Assembly (NCBI GenBank): GCA_964418255.1
Contig: CAYQKV010000009.1
Span: 1 to 64,000, forward strand
Source of the DNA: CAG-1782 sp964418255
GTDB taxonomy: Bacteria; Bacillota; Clostridia; Christensenellales; DTU072
DNA: 64,000 bases
Direction of reading: 5' to 3'
The stretch's first letter is position 1; each line of letters opens with the position of its first letter. A program made the position numbers and the translations under genes. Under the pieces are notes generated by a model that was given only the letters and a program-made list of their open reading frames with translations, was not told where the DNA came from and made no database searches. Of the stretch, positions 1 to 9,143 are shown one piece after another.

Positions 1-71
1 AAATTTCCGCATAACGTGTGGTCGGGCGTAGCCTAAAAAGGTTTCCCCTCTCGCAATCTAAACTTAAAAAA

Positions 72-878
72 CTATTTTTTTTGAGTGATTTTAATTTGAG
101 TTATTGTGACGACGGTATTTTGTTCGTAGGCTTTTTTAGCGAGTGCGCGAACGACGCCGAGCCCGGTTTCGTCGGTAATTTTGGCAAACGCGGCGTATCT
201 TCCGTCAAGAGCGACGTCGTCGAAAGGCAAGATATAAAAATCGGTCGTGGCGTCGTTTGCGTTCGCCCCGTGGAGCATACCGATAACGCCCGCAGTGTTG
301 CTGAGTTTGTTGCCTTCGTATCCGTTTTCGAGGAATTCTCCCGCTATGGGCTTCGCGCCTTGCGCGAGTTCGTAAGTTAAATCGCCGTCCGCGTTCCGTT
401 TGTACCCGCCGCAGATTATTCTGCCTTTATTCGGCGTGCCCGAATCACTGTAACTAAGCGTAACTTCTCCGAAAGTCTTGCCGTTGTAAAAACCCTTGTT
501 TACGTAAGAAATGAAATTATTGACGGTGTTGGGCGCGTAAGAGGAGAACAGATACGCGGTGACTTTATAACTTCTTTCCTCCGCGCTGAGAGTAATCTCG
601 GCGTACGACCCCGCAGGCATTTTGGTGGAAACGAAAGCGTAATCGATAAACCCTTCGTATATGTCCTGCCCTTTTTCGTCGTCGTCCACCCCGGGCGCAA
701 CGGGATTATCGAACTTCCCCGCAAAGTACAAACCGAGACAAACAACGGAAGTACAAACTATCGCGGCGGTTAAAGAAAGTACGATAATAACCTTCGTCGC
801 GTACGACAAAGGTTTTCTCTTCCTGTCCGCGGCGGCGTACTGCTCCGCCATTCTGTTTATTTTATTCTTGTCCGCCAT
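72..878 (-). CDS. membrane-anchored cyclophilin-like protein, probably catalytically dead
   Basis: A 268-residue protein with one N-terminal membrane anchor (about residues 28-53) followed by an extracytoplasmic cyclophilin fold (about 85-265). The fold is recognisable from its match to the upstream neighbour (SYAPNTVNNFISYVNKGFY; NKLSNTAGVIGM; TDFYI). Active cyclophilins carry an HR pair and a FxxQGG-type motif that bind the prolyl substrate. Here the region reads FGEV (His-Arg replaced by Gly-Glu, about residues 137-138) and ICGG (Gln replaced by Cys), so isomerase activity is doubtful. It overlaps the 3' end of the preceding cyclophilin by 17 nt with a GGAG ribosome binding site inside that gene, so the two are translationally coupled behind recA. 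Likely role is binding or chaperoning of secreted proteins; this is inference. The fold is confident, the inactivity is read from missing motifs. Confidence 0.8.
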   Translation of the reverse strand: MADKNKINRMAEQYAAADRKRKPLSYATKVIIVLSLTAAIVCTSVVCLGLYFAGKFDNPVAPGVDDDEKGQDIYEGFIDYAFVSTKMPAGSYAEITLSAEERSYKVTAYLFSSYAPNTVNNFISYVNKGFYNGKTFGEVTLSYSDSGTPNKGRIICGGYKRNADGDLTYELAQGAKPIAGEFLENGYEGNKLSNTAGVIGMLHGANANDATTDFYILPFDDVALDGRYAAFAKITDETGLGVVRALAKKAYEQNTVVTITQIKITQKK

Positions 879-1632
879 CTTTCTCCGGCAAATCTTTAAT
901 TTCGACTTTGGTAATCGTAATAGGCTTTCTCGGTTGCCCGTTGCTGTTTAATTTCGCGTTCAACGCCATATTCTTCACCGCTTGCACGTCCGCGTTGTCC
1001 ACAAGAAAACCGAACGCGGCGTAGTCTCCGTCCCAGGTAGGATAGTTCTCCCACGAAATGAAAAACTCGCTTGTCGCGGAATTCTTGTTGGTCGTTCTCG
1101 CCATACTTATCGTCCCCGCGAAATGACTTAGTTTGTTGTACGAATAGTTCCCCGTGGGGTTGCTCGCAAACTCGCCGCGTATCGCGTCGTGCGTGGCTTT
1201 TTTCGTCTTGTAGCCGCCTTCTGCGTCGTAAGTATAGCCGCCGCCCTGGAACGTGTGAGTGCTCGTCACTATCCTGTGAATAACCGTGCCGTCGTAGAAA
1301 CCTTCATTAGCGTAAGTAACGAAATTTTCCACGGTTATCGGCGCGTAATTGTCCATAAGGAGGAATTCCAGAGTATAATCTTTCTCTCCGTCGTTGACCG
1401 TCATTATTGCGTAAGTTCCGGGATAAACGCCGCCCGTGACGTAGTGCTTTTTATAGCCCTTGTCCGCGTCTCTCGTCCACAAAAACGGACTTTCCTTTTC
1501 ATCGAACACGCCGCCGAAATAAAGCCCGACGACGGTGACGGCGGCGATAATCGCAGCGACGATAACGGCGATAATCGCCGTTATTATACGTTTTTCTTTT
1601 TTGGTAAATTCTCTTTTGATTTTCCGAGGCAT
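862..1632 (-). CDS. membrane-anchored cyclophilin-type peptidyl-prolyl isomerase
   Basis: A 256-residue protein: basic N-terminus, one membrane anchor (about 16-41), then a cyclophilin domain (about 70-250). Cyclophilins catalyse cis-trans isomerisation of proline peptide bonds, here outside the membrane where they would help secreted proteins fold. Catalytic Arg120 (in VIHRIV), Phe128 and Gln129 (in TFQGGGY) and the later SEFFIS strand match the active-site layout of the family, so this copy should be active, unlike its downstream paralogue. The ATG has a CGGAGAT ribosome binding site and lies 14 nt downstream of the recA stop, so it is probably co-transcribed with recA. Two tandem cyclophilins after recA look like an ancient duplication with one copy decaying. 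Confidence 0.88.
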   Translation of the reverse strand: MPRKIKREFTKKEKRIITAIIAVIVAAIIAAVTVVGLYFGGVFDEKESPFLWTRDADKGYKKHYVTGGVYPGTYAIMTVNDGEKDYTLEFLLMDNYAPITVENFVTYANEGFYDGTVIHRIVTSTHTFQGGGYTYDAEGGYKTKKATHDAIRGEFASNPTGNYSYNKLSHFAGTISMARTTNKNSATSEFFISWENYPTWDGDYAAFGFLVDNADVQAVKNMALNAKLNSNGQPRKPITITKVEIKDLPEKDGGQE

Positions 1633-1646
1633 TTTATCTCCGTATA

Positions 1647-2663
1647 TTATTCTGCCTCTTCGGGCTTAACCTCTTCTTTAATACCGCTTGCGGCGAGAAT
1701 TTTCTTTGCCAGTTCTTCGCAAAGTTCGGGGTTCGCGCGGATGTAATCGACCGCTTTATCCCTGCCTTGACCTATTCTTTCTTCGCCGTAAGAGAACCAG
1801 CTTCCCATTTTCTGAACGAACCCGTTGAGAACCGCAAGGTCGAGCACGCTTCCTTCCTGACTGAGCCCTCTGCCGTAGTACATATCGCATTCGCAGGTTC
1901 TGAACGGCGCGGCGAGTTTGTTTTTGATAATCTTGATTTTCGTCTTGTTGCCGAGAACTTCGGTGCCGTTCTTAATCTGTTCTCCGCGCCTTACGTCAAT
2001 TCTCATACTCGCGTAGAATTTAAGCGCGTTTCCGCCCGTCGTAACTTCGGGGTTTCCGAACATAACTCCCACTTTCTCTCTGAGCTGATTGATGAAAATA
2101 ACGCAGGTGTTGGATTTCTTGACTATGCCCGTCAGTTTTCTCATAGCCTGGCTCATAAGACGGGCGTGCTGTCCGACGTGACTGTCGCCCATTTCTCCTT
2201 CGATTTCCGAACGCGGCACAAGCGCGGCTACGCTGTCTATTACGATAATATCGATACCGCCGCTTTCCACAAGCTGTTGGGTAATATCGAGAGCCTGCTC
2301 TCCGTTGTCGGGCTGAGAAACGTACAGTTCGGTAAGATTAACCCCGAGTTTCTCCGCATAAATCGGGTCGAGCGCGTGCTCCGCGTCGATAAACGCCGCA
2401 ATGCCGCCTTTTTTCTGCGCTTCCGCGATTATGTGCAACGTAAGAGTGGTTTTACCGCTGCTCTCGGGTCCGTACACTTCGATAATTCTGCCTCTCGGAA
2501 CGCCGCCTATCCCGGTCGCAACGTCAACCGCGATATTGCCCGTGGAAATAACGTCCGCCTCGACTTTGCTGCTTCCGTCCATCTTCATTATCGTACCTTT
2601 GCCGCATTGCTTTTCGATTTTCGCAATCGCTTCTTCCAACGCCTTCTTTCTCTTCTCGTCCAT
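1647..2663 (-). CDS. recA: recombinase RecA
   Basis: 338 residues, normal bacterial length. RecA forms ATP-dependent filaments on single-stranded DNA, drives strand exchange and triggers LexA self-cleavage. Visible signatures: Walker A GPESSGKT (about 65-72), the segment VIDSVAALVPRSEIEGEMGD, and QLREKVGVMFGNPEVTTGG in loop L2. The C-terminus is acidic as usual. It follows a cinA-type gene in the same direction after 136 bp, the classic cinA-recA arrangement of Firmicutes, and precedes two cyclophilins. A GAGGA ribosome binding site precedes the ATG. I see no Gram-positive LexA box (GAAC-N4-GTTC type) and no strong promoter in the upstream gap, so SOS control is not evident from the sequence. 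Confidence 0.98.
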   Translation of the reverse strand: MDEKRKKALEEAIAKIEKQCGKGTIMKMDGSSKVEADVISTGNIAVDVATGIGGVPRGRIIEVYGPESSGKTTLTLHIIAEAQKKGGIAAFIDAEHALDPIYAEKLGVNLTELYVSQPDNGEQALDITQQLVESGGIDIIVIDSVAALVPRSEIEGEMGDSHVGQHARLMSQAMRKLTGIVKKSNTCVIFINQLREKVGVMFGNPEVTTGGNALKFYASMRIDVRRGEQIKNGTEVLGNKTKIKIIKNKLAAPFRTCECDMYYGRGLSQEGSVLDLAVLNGFVQKMGSWFSYGEERIGQGRDKAVDYIRANPELCEELAKKILAASGIKEEVKPEEAE

Positions 2664-2799
2664 TTTTATATCCTCGCTATTTTTTATTTTCTATGATTTT
2701 TTATAAATTTTTTGTTTGGTCCGCCGCTCACTCTATCGGGCGGGCGGGTGGGCTGACGCGATATATCTTACGGAGTAAATTCCGCACGCAAAATCTCTC

Positions 2800-3468
2800 T
2801 TATAAACTTTCAAAAAGATATTCGTACGTCCTGTATATCGCCTCGTTCGCCGCGCTTCTTCTTATCACGTTGCGCGTGCCTTTGTAAATTCTCTTAATCG
2901 CTATCGGTTCGCGCGCCTGAAACGCTATTCCTATATACACGAGCCCGACGGGTTTTTCTTCGCTCCCGCCGCCGGGTCCCGCTATACCCGTAGTGGAAAC
3001 GGCAATATCGACGTTTTCGCTGAGAAGTCCGTACGCCATTTCCTTAGCCGTCTGTTCGCTTACCGCGCCGTACTTTTCCAAAGTCTCCCTGCTTACGTTA
3101 AGCCGCTCTTCCTTCGCTTCGTTGGAGTAGGTGACCACGCCTTCGTGGAAAACCTCGCTCGCGCCGTCCACGTCCACTATCCGAGCCGCCACCAGCCCGC
3201 CCGTGCAACTTTCCGCCGTCGCGATAACAAGTTTGTTTTCCGAAAGGAAATCGACGAGAACTTTGGAAAGCGTAAGGTTTTCTTCGCTGTACAACCCCTC
3301 TCCGAGAGCCTCGCACACCTCGCGGAATTCGCTTGCCCGCGCTTCGAACTCAATCGTGTTGTCGAGCGCGTAACTCTTGATTAAAAACCTGCTTTCTTCA
3401 ATACCCGTTTCGTTAAGACGGCTTTTCAGTTCTTCCTCAGAGCCGAAAAATTTGATTTTATACTTCAT
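2800..3468 (-). CDS. CinA C-terminal (PncC) nicotinamide-nucleotide amidase, short form
   Basis: 222 residues from the ATG at 3468, which has a strong AAGGAGG 3-6 nt upstream; an in-frame ATG six codons earlier is disfavoured. PncC-type amidases hydrolyse nicotinamide mononucleotide to nicotinic acid mononucleotide and salvage NAD. Visible motifs are TAESCTGGL and TTGIAGPGGGSEEKPVG, both diagnostic. Roughly the first 65 residues resemble the middle domain of full-length CinA (about 410 residues), while the N-terminal MoCF-like COG1058 pyrophosphatase domain is absent. The gene therefore looks like a CinA that lost its first domain. It overlaps the rimO 3' end and lies upstream of recA, as cinA does in many Firmicutes, although the usual pgsA between rimO and cinA is missing. 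Confidence 0.88.
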   Translation of the reverse strand: MKYKIKFFGSEEELKSRLNETGIEESRFLIKSYALDNTIEFEARASEFREVCEALGEGLYSEENLTLSKVLVDFLSENKLVIATAESCTGGLVAARIVDVDGASEVFHEGVVTYSNEAKEERLNVSRETLEKYGAVSEQTAKEMAYGLLSENVDIAVSTTGIAGPGGGSEEKPVGLVYIGIAFQAREPIAIKRIYKGTRNVIRRSAANEAIYRTYEYLFESL

Positions 3469-4774
3469 TGTCCTCCTTCGCGGCAAATCCCGTCAAATCG
3501 AAATCGGCGCGGGTTATTTTTACTTTGTATACTTCTCCCTGCATTACGTTGAAATCGGCGGCGAAGTACGTTTTCGTATCCACCTCGGGAGTTTGGTATT
3601 CCGTTCTGCCGACAAATAAGCCCCTTTCTTCGTCTATTCCGTCGCATATGACTTCCAGAACTTTACCTTCGAGCTCTTTCTGCCTTTTTAGAAATCCTTC
3701 CTGCCACGCAATTTCCGCGTCCTTTTTTCTCTTCTTCGCCGTCGAGGCTTTTACCTTGCCGGGGAAAGAATAGGCGGGCGTGCCTTCCTCGGGCGAGAAC
3801 GTGAAAAATCCCGCGTAGTCGATATATTCTTTTACGAACTCGCAGAGTTTCGCCGCGTCTTCGTCGGTTTCCTCGGGGAAACCCGTGATAAAACTGCTTC
3901 TCACCGCGATACGGTTTTTCCTTGCGCGGATACGTTCCATAAGCTCTTTTATGCTCTGTTCCGTGCTCCGCCTGTTCATTCTTTTCAGAACGCCGTCGCT
4001 TATGTGCTGCATCGGAATATCGAGATATTTCGCCATCTTAGGTTCGTTGTCGATAAAATCGAGAAGTTCGTCGCTTATATTTTCGGGGTACGCGTACAAA
4101 AGACGAACTTTCCAGAAATCCAGCATACAGAGTTTTTCGAGCAGGGGAACGATAGCGCGCTTTTTGTAAATATCCGTACCGTAATTCGTCGTATCCTGAG
4201 CGACTACGATAAGTTCTTTCACTCCGCGGTCGCGCAGTCCCACCGCTTCGCGCAAAATTTCATCGACGTTTGTCGACCTATATCTGCCGCGTATCGAGGG
4301 TATGGCGCAGTAGCTGCAACAATTATTGCACCCGTCGCTTATTTTCAGATACGCGTACCAGGGCGGCGTAGTGAGGAGTCTGCCGTATGTAAGGGGAACG
4401 AACCTTTCTCGTCCCACAAGGGCGTTTACCTTTCTTACGATAAACCGTTCTTCTGCGACGGGAACGAACGCGTCCACCTCGGGAAGTTCTTTTTTCGCAA
4501 CGTCGGCGTAGCGCGTGGAAAAACAGCCCGTAACGACGATTTTCAACGACGGTTTGAGCTTTTTCAGCTCGATTGCGTCCATTATCTTGTCGATAGTCTC
4601 TATCTTAGCCGCCTCGATAAACGCGCAGGTGTTTATAAGAAGAATATCGACGTCCTTCGTCTCCATAACTATGCCGTAGCCCGCGTCGGACAGCCTGCAA
4701 AGCATTTTTTCCGCGTCCACGCGGTTTTTATCGCACCCGAGAGAAATAAGTCCTACGTTCATTTGTCGGTTCAA
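3458..4774 (-). CDS. rimO: ribosomal protein S12 methylthiotransferase RimO
   Basis: 438 residues. RimO is a radical SAM methylthiotransferase that modifies the conserved aspartate of ribosomal protein S12. Order of domains: N-terminal UPF0004 domain with three auxiliary-cluster cysteines (Cys14, Cys50, Cys84), a radical SAM core with CxxxCxxC at Cys149, Cys153 and Cys156 (SDGCNNCCSYC), and a C-terminal TRAM domain. The opening VGLISLGCDKNRVDAEKML is typical of RimO rather than MiaB. The start given is TTG at 4774, close behind AAGGAAG; an ATG at 4762 four codons on is an alternative with longer spacing. It overlaps the ftsK stop and the cinA start, so it belongs to the leftward operon. Confidence 0.94.
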   Translation of the reverse strand: MNRQMNVGLISLGCDKNRVDAEKMLCRLSDAGYGIVMETKDVDILLINTCAFIEAAKIETIDKIMDAIELKKLKPSLKIVVTGCFSTRYADVAKKELPEVDAFVPVAEERFIVRKVNALVGRERFVPLTYGRLLTTPPWYAYLKISDGCNNCCSYCAIPSIRGRYRSTNVDEILREAVGLRDRGVKELIVVAQDTTNYGTDIYKKRAIVPLLEKLCMLDFWKVRLLYAYPENISDELLDFIDNEPKMAKYLDIPMQHISDGVLKRMNRRSTEQSIKELMERIRARKNRIAVRSSFITGFPEETDEDAAKLCEFVKEYIDYAGFFTFSPEEGTPAYSFPGKVKASTAKKRKKDAEIAWQEGFLKRQKELEGKVLEVICDGIDEERGLFVGRTEYQTPEVDTKTYFAADFNVMQGEVYKVKITRADFDLTGFAAKEDNEV

Positions 4775-7746
4775 TCTTCCTTTTTATCGAAATTTTCCAG
4801 TTCGTGGTCTTCGTCCGCGCCGTACCTCGCCGCCCATTCGCGGTAGAAATCTTCCTTGGAAATGAGTATTTCCCGCTTTTCCTTACTGCCTTGCGGTACG
4901 GAACTCAGATACCCGTCCGCCGCGAGTTCTTCGAGAACGTTGGCTATCGTGTTGTATCCCTTTTTCAGTTTGCGCTGTAAATACGAACAGGAGACGTAGT
5001 TCGCGTCCACGCAGATTTTAAGAGCCTGCCAGTTGAGGTCGGGTTCGTTCGCGTCTTCGGGTTCGCTTACCGCCTGCGCGTTTCCGTTTACGTTCGCCGC
5101 GCCCGCTTGTTTACTTCCCGAACCGCTTGCGTTTTTAAGTTCTTCGCTCGCCCCCGCGTTGCCGTTGAGAATTTTCTCTATCTCCGCCTCGTCGAAGTCG
5201 TACTCGTTGTTTTCTTTTATATACTCGACCGCCTCTTCTATTTCCGAAGTGGTGACGAGCGCGCATTGCGCTCTGCGCATTTCCTGTCCGCGCTTGATAT
5301 ACATATCGCCTTTACCGAGCAGACATTCCGCGCCTTTCGCCTTGAATATAACCTGACTGTGAACGTAGTCTCCGACGGCGAACGCAATCTTCGTGTTGAG
5401 GTTGTTCTGAATTTCGTTGGTAATAACCGTTTTTACAGGGTTCTGCGTAGCGAATATAAGGTGTATTCCCGCGGCACGCGCTATTCTCGCAAGGCTGTTG
5501 AGCGTGCTTTCCAGCGTTTTACGCGCGTTCGGGTCGGTCATAAGCTCGCTCGCTTCGTCGATGATAACGACTATTCTCGGAAGTTTTTCCACGCCTTCGC
5601 GGTTATTGTATTCGGTCAGGTTTCTTATGTGCAGACTCTTGAACAGCGTAAACCTGCCGACGACTTCTTCCCTTACCCATTTAAGGGCGTTTACTATCTC
5701 GGGAATGGACGAAAGCGGTTCTTTCAGAAGCATATGCGGAAGTCCCGCGTACGGCGCCATTTCAACCTCTTTAAGGTCGATAAGCAGAAGTTTGACTTCT
5801 TCGGGGGAATAGCGGAAAATTATGCTCGACAAGATAACGTTGAGGCAAACCGATTTACCGCTTCCCGTTTCGCCCGCGACCAGCGCGTGCGGCATCGCCG
5901 CAAGGTCTTCTATGAGAATTTCGCCCTCGGCGGTCTTGCCCATAGCGATGACGATATCTCCTTTATATTCGCGGTATTCCTTGCTCGAAAGCACTTCTTT
6001 GAACCCGACTACGCTCTTGATTGAGTTCGGTATCTGAACGCCACAGTAGTCCGTGTCGGGTATCTGCGGGATAATCGCTATCGGTTTGGTGGATTTAAGC
6101 CACCGCTGCAAGTCGGTTTTCAACCCGATTAACCTCGCTATCGGGCATTTGTCTCCGAGTTCGAGCGCGCAAAGAGTAACCGTCGGTCCTTTAACCGCGT
6201 CCACCAACCGCGCTTCCACGCCGAAGTTTTGAAGTTTAACTTCGAAAATCTCTTTAAGCTCGTCCCAGTTGTCTACGGACGGATTGAAATTCTCGGTAAT
6301 GTGATTTTTCAGTATGGATATCGGCGGTTTGTTGTACGGTAAATCGGGGCGTTTGACAAGCTGTACTATTCTGTGCCGCGGCTCGTCGTTTACATCTTCT
6401 TCGGGCATATTCGGCATAGAAGAGGAGACTATCGGTCCCGTGTAAACTTTCTGCGCAGGAACCGCCATACTTACCGACGGTTGCGGATAGTTCATCGTTC
6501 CGCTCTTCATAACGGGTATAAGTTTTCCTTCGTAATAAACGTAGTCGCCGGACACCGCCACCGTGTTGTTTGCGGAAACGGCGTTCTCTTTCGGCTCGGT
6601 ATTTTCCTTTTCGGAAGGTGCGAAAACTTCCGTCTCTTCCTTTTCTTCGTTGCTTTCGGGCGCGGGTTCCCTTTCTTCGGTTAAACTCGTCTCCTCGGTC
6701 GGTTCTTCGTCGTCAAACAACGCGGCGCGAGCCTCTTCCTCGTCCCGCTCGGGCTGTTCCTGTCCGTAGAAAATGGGCGAAGGCGCGAATTTTTCGTTCA
6801 CGCCCTGTTTGAGAGCCTGTAAAAACGGGTTGTCGCGGGGTTTGAGCAAATCGGGTATGCTTTGGTCTTTTTCGTCGTCGAAAATAACCGTTTCTTCTGG
6901 TTCGTCGTCGTAGTTAAGGACGGGGTCTTCTTCCTGTTCCTTTTCCTTGCCGAAGAGAATTTCCGTCGCGCGGGGAGAAGAATAATCGTCTTCTTCTGTG
7001 TTTTTCTTACGGAAAACGTAGGGTTTTACGTCGTATTCGCCGTCGCCCGTGTACGAAGTCACGGTAGGGGAATAACTTTCTTTCACCCCGCCGAACAAAA
7101 GCGCTCTCGGGTCGTCCTCTTTTTCCGCGGGTTTCTCCGTCATATAAGCGACGGGCGCGCTCCTTTCCTGTCTCGTTTCCTTGCGTAAAAACGGCGCTTC
7201 GTCGAGGATAACTTCGTGAAATACGGGCGTTTCCTGAACTTTTTTCTTCTTTTTCCCGACGGAAACCGGATTAGCCGTTCCCGCAAAGATAAACGGGTAC
7301 ATAAAGAAGAAAAGGCAGACTGCGGTCGCGAGTATGTTGAATACGATTGCCCACGCGTATGTGAACCAGACGGCGACGGGAGAAGTTATTATCCCGAAAA
7401 TCGCGCCGCCCGCCGAACCGTTTTCGTAAGAAGCCACTATGTATTCGGCAAAGTTTTTCGTGTTTTCCCTGCCGATAAACACGACGTGCAGGGTGGCAAG
7501 AGCGAAAAACAGCGACAAAACGAGCAGAACGGTCGATTTAACCGTCAGATTGATTTTCTTTTTGCGGCAATGCAAAATCGCCGCGGCGTAGCCTAAGACG
7601 AGATAAAACCACACCGCCCAACCGAAAACTTTAACCGCGTATTTCATAGTAAACGGCACGCAAAGAAGCAACGTTACGACGAAAAGCACGCCGAACGCGA
7701 TTATTTCTTTTTTATGCTCGTAAATAAATCTTCCGAATTTATCCAT
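4771..7746 (-). CDS. FtsK/SpoIIIE-family DNA translocase
   Basis: 991 residues from the ATG at 7746 (MDKFGRF); an upstream in-frame ATG would overlap the preceding gene. FtsK/SpoIIIE pumps double-stranded DNA through the septum during chromosome segregation. Four or so membrane segments occupy about residues 15-180, followed by a long Glu/Pro-rich acidic linker (about 200-470), the ATPase motor with Walker A GETGSGKSV near 620-630 and Walker B IIDEASELM, the LLGKGDMYIK segment, and a C-terminal winged helix (gamma domain, last 80 residues) that reads polarity sequences. Two motor motifs deviate from the usual form: LLLIDLKEVEMAPY for IDPK..EF.PY and IDEASELM for IDELADLM. It lies 5 nt after the M16 protease gene and overlaps rimO. 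Confidence 0.93.
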   Translation of the reverse strand: MDKFGRFIYEHKKEIIAFGVLFVVTLLLCVPFTMKYAVKVFGWAVWFYLVLGYAAAILHCRKKKINLTVKSTVLLVLSLFFALATLHVVFIGRENTKNFAEYIVASYENGSAGGAIFGIITSPVAVWFTYAWAIVFNILATAVCLFFFMYPFIFAGTANPVSVGKKKKKVQETPVFHEVILDEAPFLRKETRQERSAPVAYMTEKPAEKEDDPRALLFGGVKESYSPTVTSYTGDGEYDVKPYVFRKKNTEEDDYSSPRATEILFGKEKEQEEDPVLNYDDEPEETVIFDDEKDQSIPDLLKPRDNPFLQALKQGVNEKFAPSPIFYGQEQPERDEEEARAALFDDEEPTEETSLTEEREPAPESNEEKEETEVFAPSEKENTEPKENAVSANNTVAVSGDYVYYEGKLIPVMKSGTMNYPQPSVSMAVPAQKVYTGPIVSSSMPNMPEEDVNDEPRHRIVQLVKRPDLPYNKPPISILKNHITENFNPSVDNWDELKEIFEVKLQNFGVEARLVDAVKGPTVTLCALELGDKCPIARLIGLKTDLQRWLKSTKPIAIIPQIPDTDYCGVQIPNSIKSVVGFKEVLSSKEYREYKGDIVIAMGKTAEGEILIEDLAAMPHALVAGETGSGKSVCLNVILSSIIFRYSPEEVKLLLIDLKEVEMAPYAGLPHMLLKEPLSSIPEIVNALKWVREEVVGRFTLFKSLHIRNLTEYNNREGVEKLPRIVVIIDEASELMTDPNARKTLESTLNSLARIARAAGIHLIFATQNPVKTVITNEIQNNLNTKIAFAVGDYVHSQVIFKAKGAECLLGKGDMYIKRGQEMRRAQCALVTTSEIEEAVEYIKENNEYDFDEAEIEKILNGNAGASEELKNASGSGSKQAGAANVNGNAQAVSEPEDANEPDLNWQALKICVDANYVSCSYLQRKLKKGYNTIANVLEELAADGYLSSVPQGSKEKREILISKEDFYREWAARYGADEDHELENFDKKED

Positions 7747-7751
7747 TCCGT

Positions 7752-9023
7752 TTATTTTCCTCCCGATTTCAATACCTCGGAAAGGTCGGCGGTCGGTTTT
7801 CCTACGTAACAAACCGTCGCTTTGTCGTAGTCCAAAATGTCGTTAAACGCGTCGGTAACGTCGCTTAAATTAAGTTTTTCCATCTTCTTTATAAGCGTGC
7901 GGAAACTTACGGGTTTTCCTATGAGGAAATAATATTTTCCCATAAGGCGCATTATATCGAACGTCGTCTCCGCGCCGAGCACCGCGCCCGTCTCGCGTTG
8001 CAGTCTGACTTTTTCGAACTCTTCCTCTCCGAAACCGTCTTTTTTTACCTCTTCTATAACTTCTCTTATCCCGGACATCGCTTCCGCCGCCAAATCGGGC
8101 GCGGTCGCGTAGACTATATCGAAGTATCCCGCGCCTTTTACCGCCGTCGCAGAAGAATAAATTTCGTAAACGAGACCCTTTTCTTCTCTTACTTTCTGGA
8201 ACAGACGACTGCTCATTCCTCCGCCGAGTATCAGCCCCATAACCAGCGCGGCGTCCGCTCTTTTGTCTCCGATAGGGTAGGACGGAAACCGTATCATTAC
8301 GTTTGCCTGCTCGAAAGGCTTGTCGTTTCTTACGACGTACCCCGCGTGCGTTTTAACCGTCCTTCTGACGGGTTTTACAAACTTGGTTTCCTTTGGAAAC
8401 CTGCTTTCGAAATACTTTTCCGCTAACCCGACTATTTCCTCTTCGGAAGCGGGTCCGGCGTATGAAAGCGCGATATTTTCGGGCACGTAAAACCGCGACA
8501 TAAACGAACGCATTTTGTCCGCGTTCAGACTTTTAACCGTCTTTTCCGTACCGAGTATCGGACGGGCGAGAGTATTTTTGCCGTAAAATTTCTTTGCGAG
8601 AAGGTCGGCGCAAACCGAGTCTCCCTCGTCGTCGTACATTTTTATTTCCTCTAAAATAACCCCGCGCTCCCTTTCTATATTCTCCTCGGTAAACGTGGAT
8701 TCGAAAAGCATATCCGAAAGTACGTCCGCGTATTTTTCAAGAAATTTAGCAAGCCCCGAGATATAAAAAACGGTGTTCGTTTTCGACGTATAAGCGTTGG
8801 AATTCGCGCCCATTCCGTCGATTTCGTTCGCTATGTCGAACGCGCTGCGCCTGTTAGTTCCCTTAAAAAGCATATGCTCGATGAAATGCGCTACGCCATT
8901 TTCGTCCTTTCCCTCGTCGCGGCTGCCCGCGCCTACGAAAATACCGATTGCACAGCTCCCCGCGCTCTTTTTTCTCTCGTAACAAACGGTAAGCCCACTC
9001 GGAAATTTAAGAAGTTTCGTCAT
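7752..9023 (-). CDS. M16 (pitrilysin/insulinase) family zinc protease
   Basis: 423 residues, the length of the processing-protease type. Zinc site: inverted motif HFIEH (His46, Glu49, His50) with the third ligand Glu126 in GVILEEI. The second half is the non-catalytic M16 C-terminal domain, with GGGMSSRLFQKVREEKGLVYEIYSS near residues 265-290. It is first in the leftward ftsK-rimO-cinA-recA operon and has a GAGGAGGG ribosome binding site and its own promoter at 9115-9143. M16 proteases neighbour spoIIIE and cinA-recA in many Firmicutes (the YmfF/YmfH region), so the context is conserved. The natural substrate cannot be read from the sequence. Confidence 0.92.
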   Translation of the reverse strand: MTKLLKFPSGLTVCYERKKSAGSCAIGIFVGAGSRDEGKDENGVAHFIEHMLFKGTNRRSAFDIANEIDGMGANSNAYTSKTNTVFYISGLAKFLEKYADVLSDMLFESTFTEENIERERGVILEEIKMYDDEGDSVCADLLAKKFYGKNTLARPILGTEKTVKSLNADKMRSFMSRFYVPENIALSYAGPASEEEIVGLAEKYFESRFPKETKFVKPVRRTVKTHAGYVVRNDKPFEQANVMIRFPSYPIGDKRADAALVMGLILGGGMSSRLFQKVREEKGLVYEIYSSATAVKGAGYFDIVYATAPDLAAEAMSGIREVIEEVKKDGFGEEEFEKVRLQRETGAVLGAETTFDIMRLMGKYYFLIGKPVSFRTLIKKMEKLNLSDVTDAFNDILDYDKATVCYVGKPTADLSEVLKSGGK

Positions 9024-9114
9024 ATTCCCTCCTCGACAACCTTTCGCTGCCTCTGTCGCGCAAAAGCGTCGTGCCCGAAGACAAACCTCGCCCGCGCAGA
9101 TATATACAGAAATT

Positions 9115-9143
9115 AGTATATCAAATATTTATAAAAATAGCAA
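9115..9143 (-). promoter_or_regulatory. promoter of the M16-ftsK-rimO-cinA operon
   Basis: Read on the minus strand: TTGCTA (-35, 9138-9143), 17-bp spacer, TATACT (-10, 9115-9120). It predicts a 5' UTR of about 85 nt before the M16 protease ATG. Confidence 0.65.

Noticed and set aside
2664..2799. SOS (LexA) box upstream of recA
   Set aside because: No GAAC-N4-GTTC-like element could be found in the 136-bp gap.
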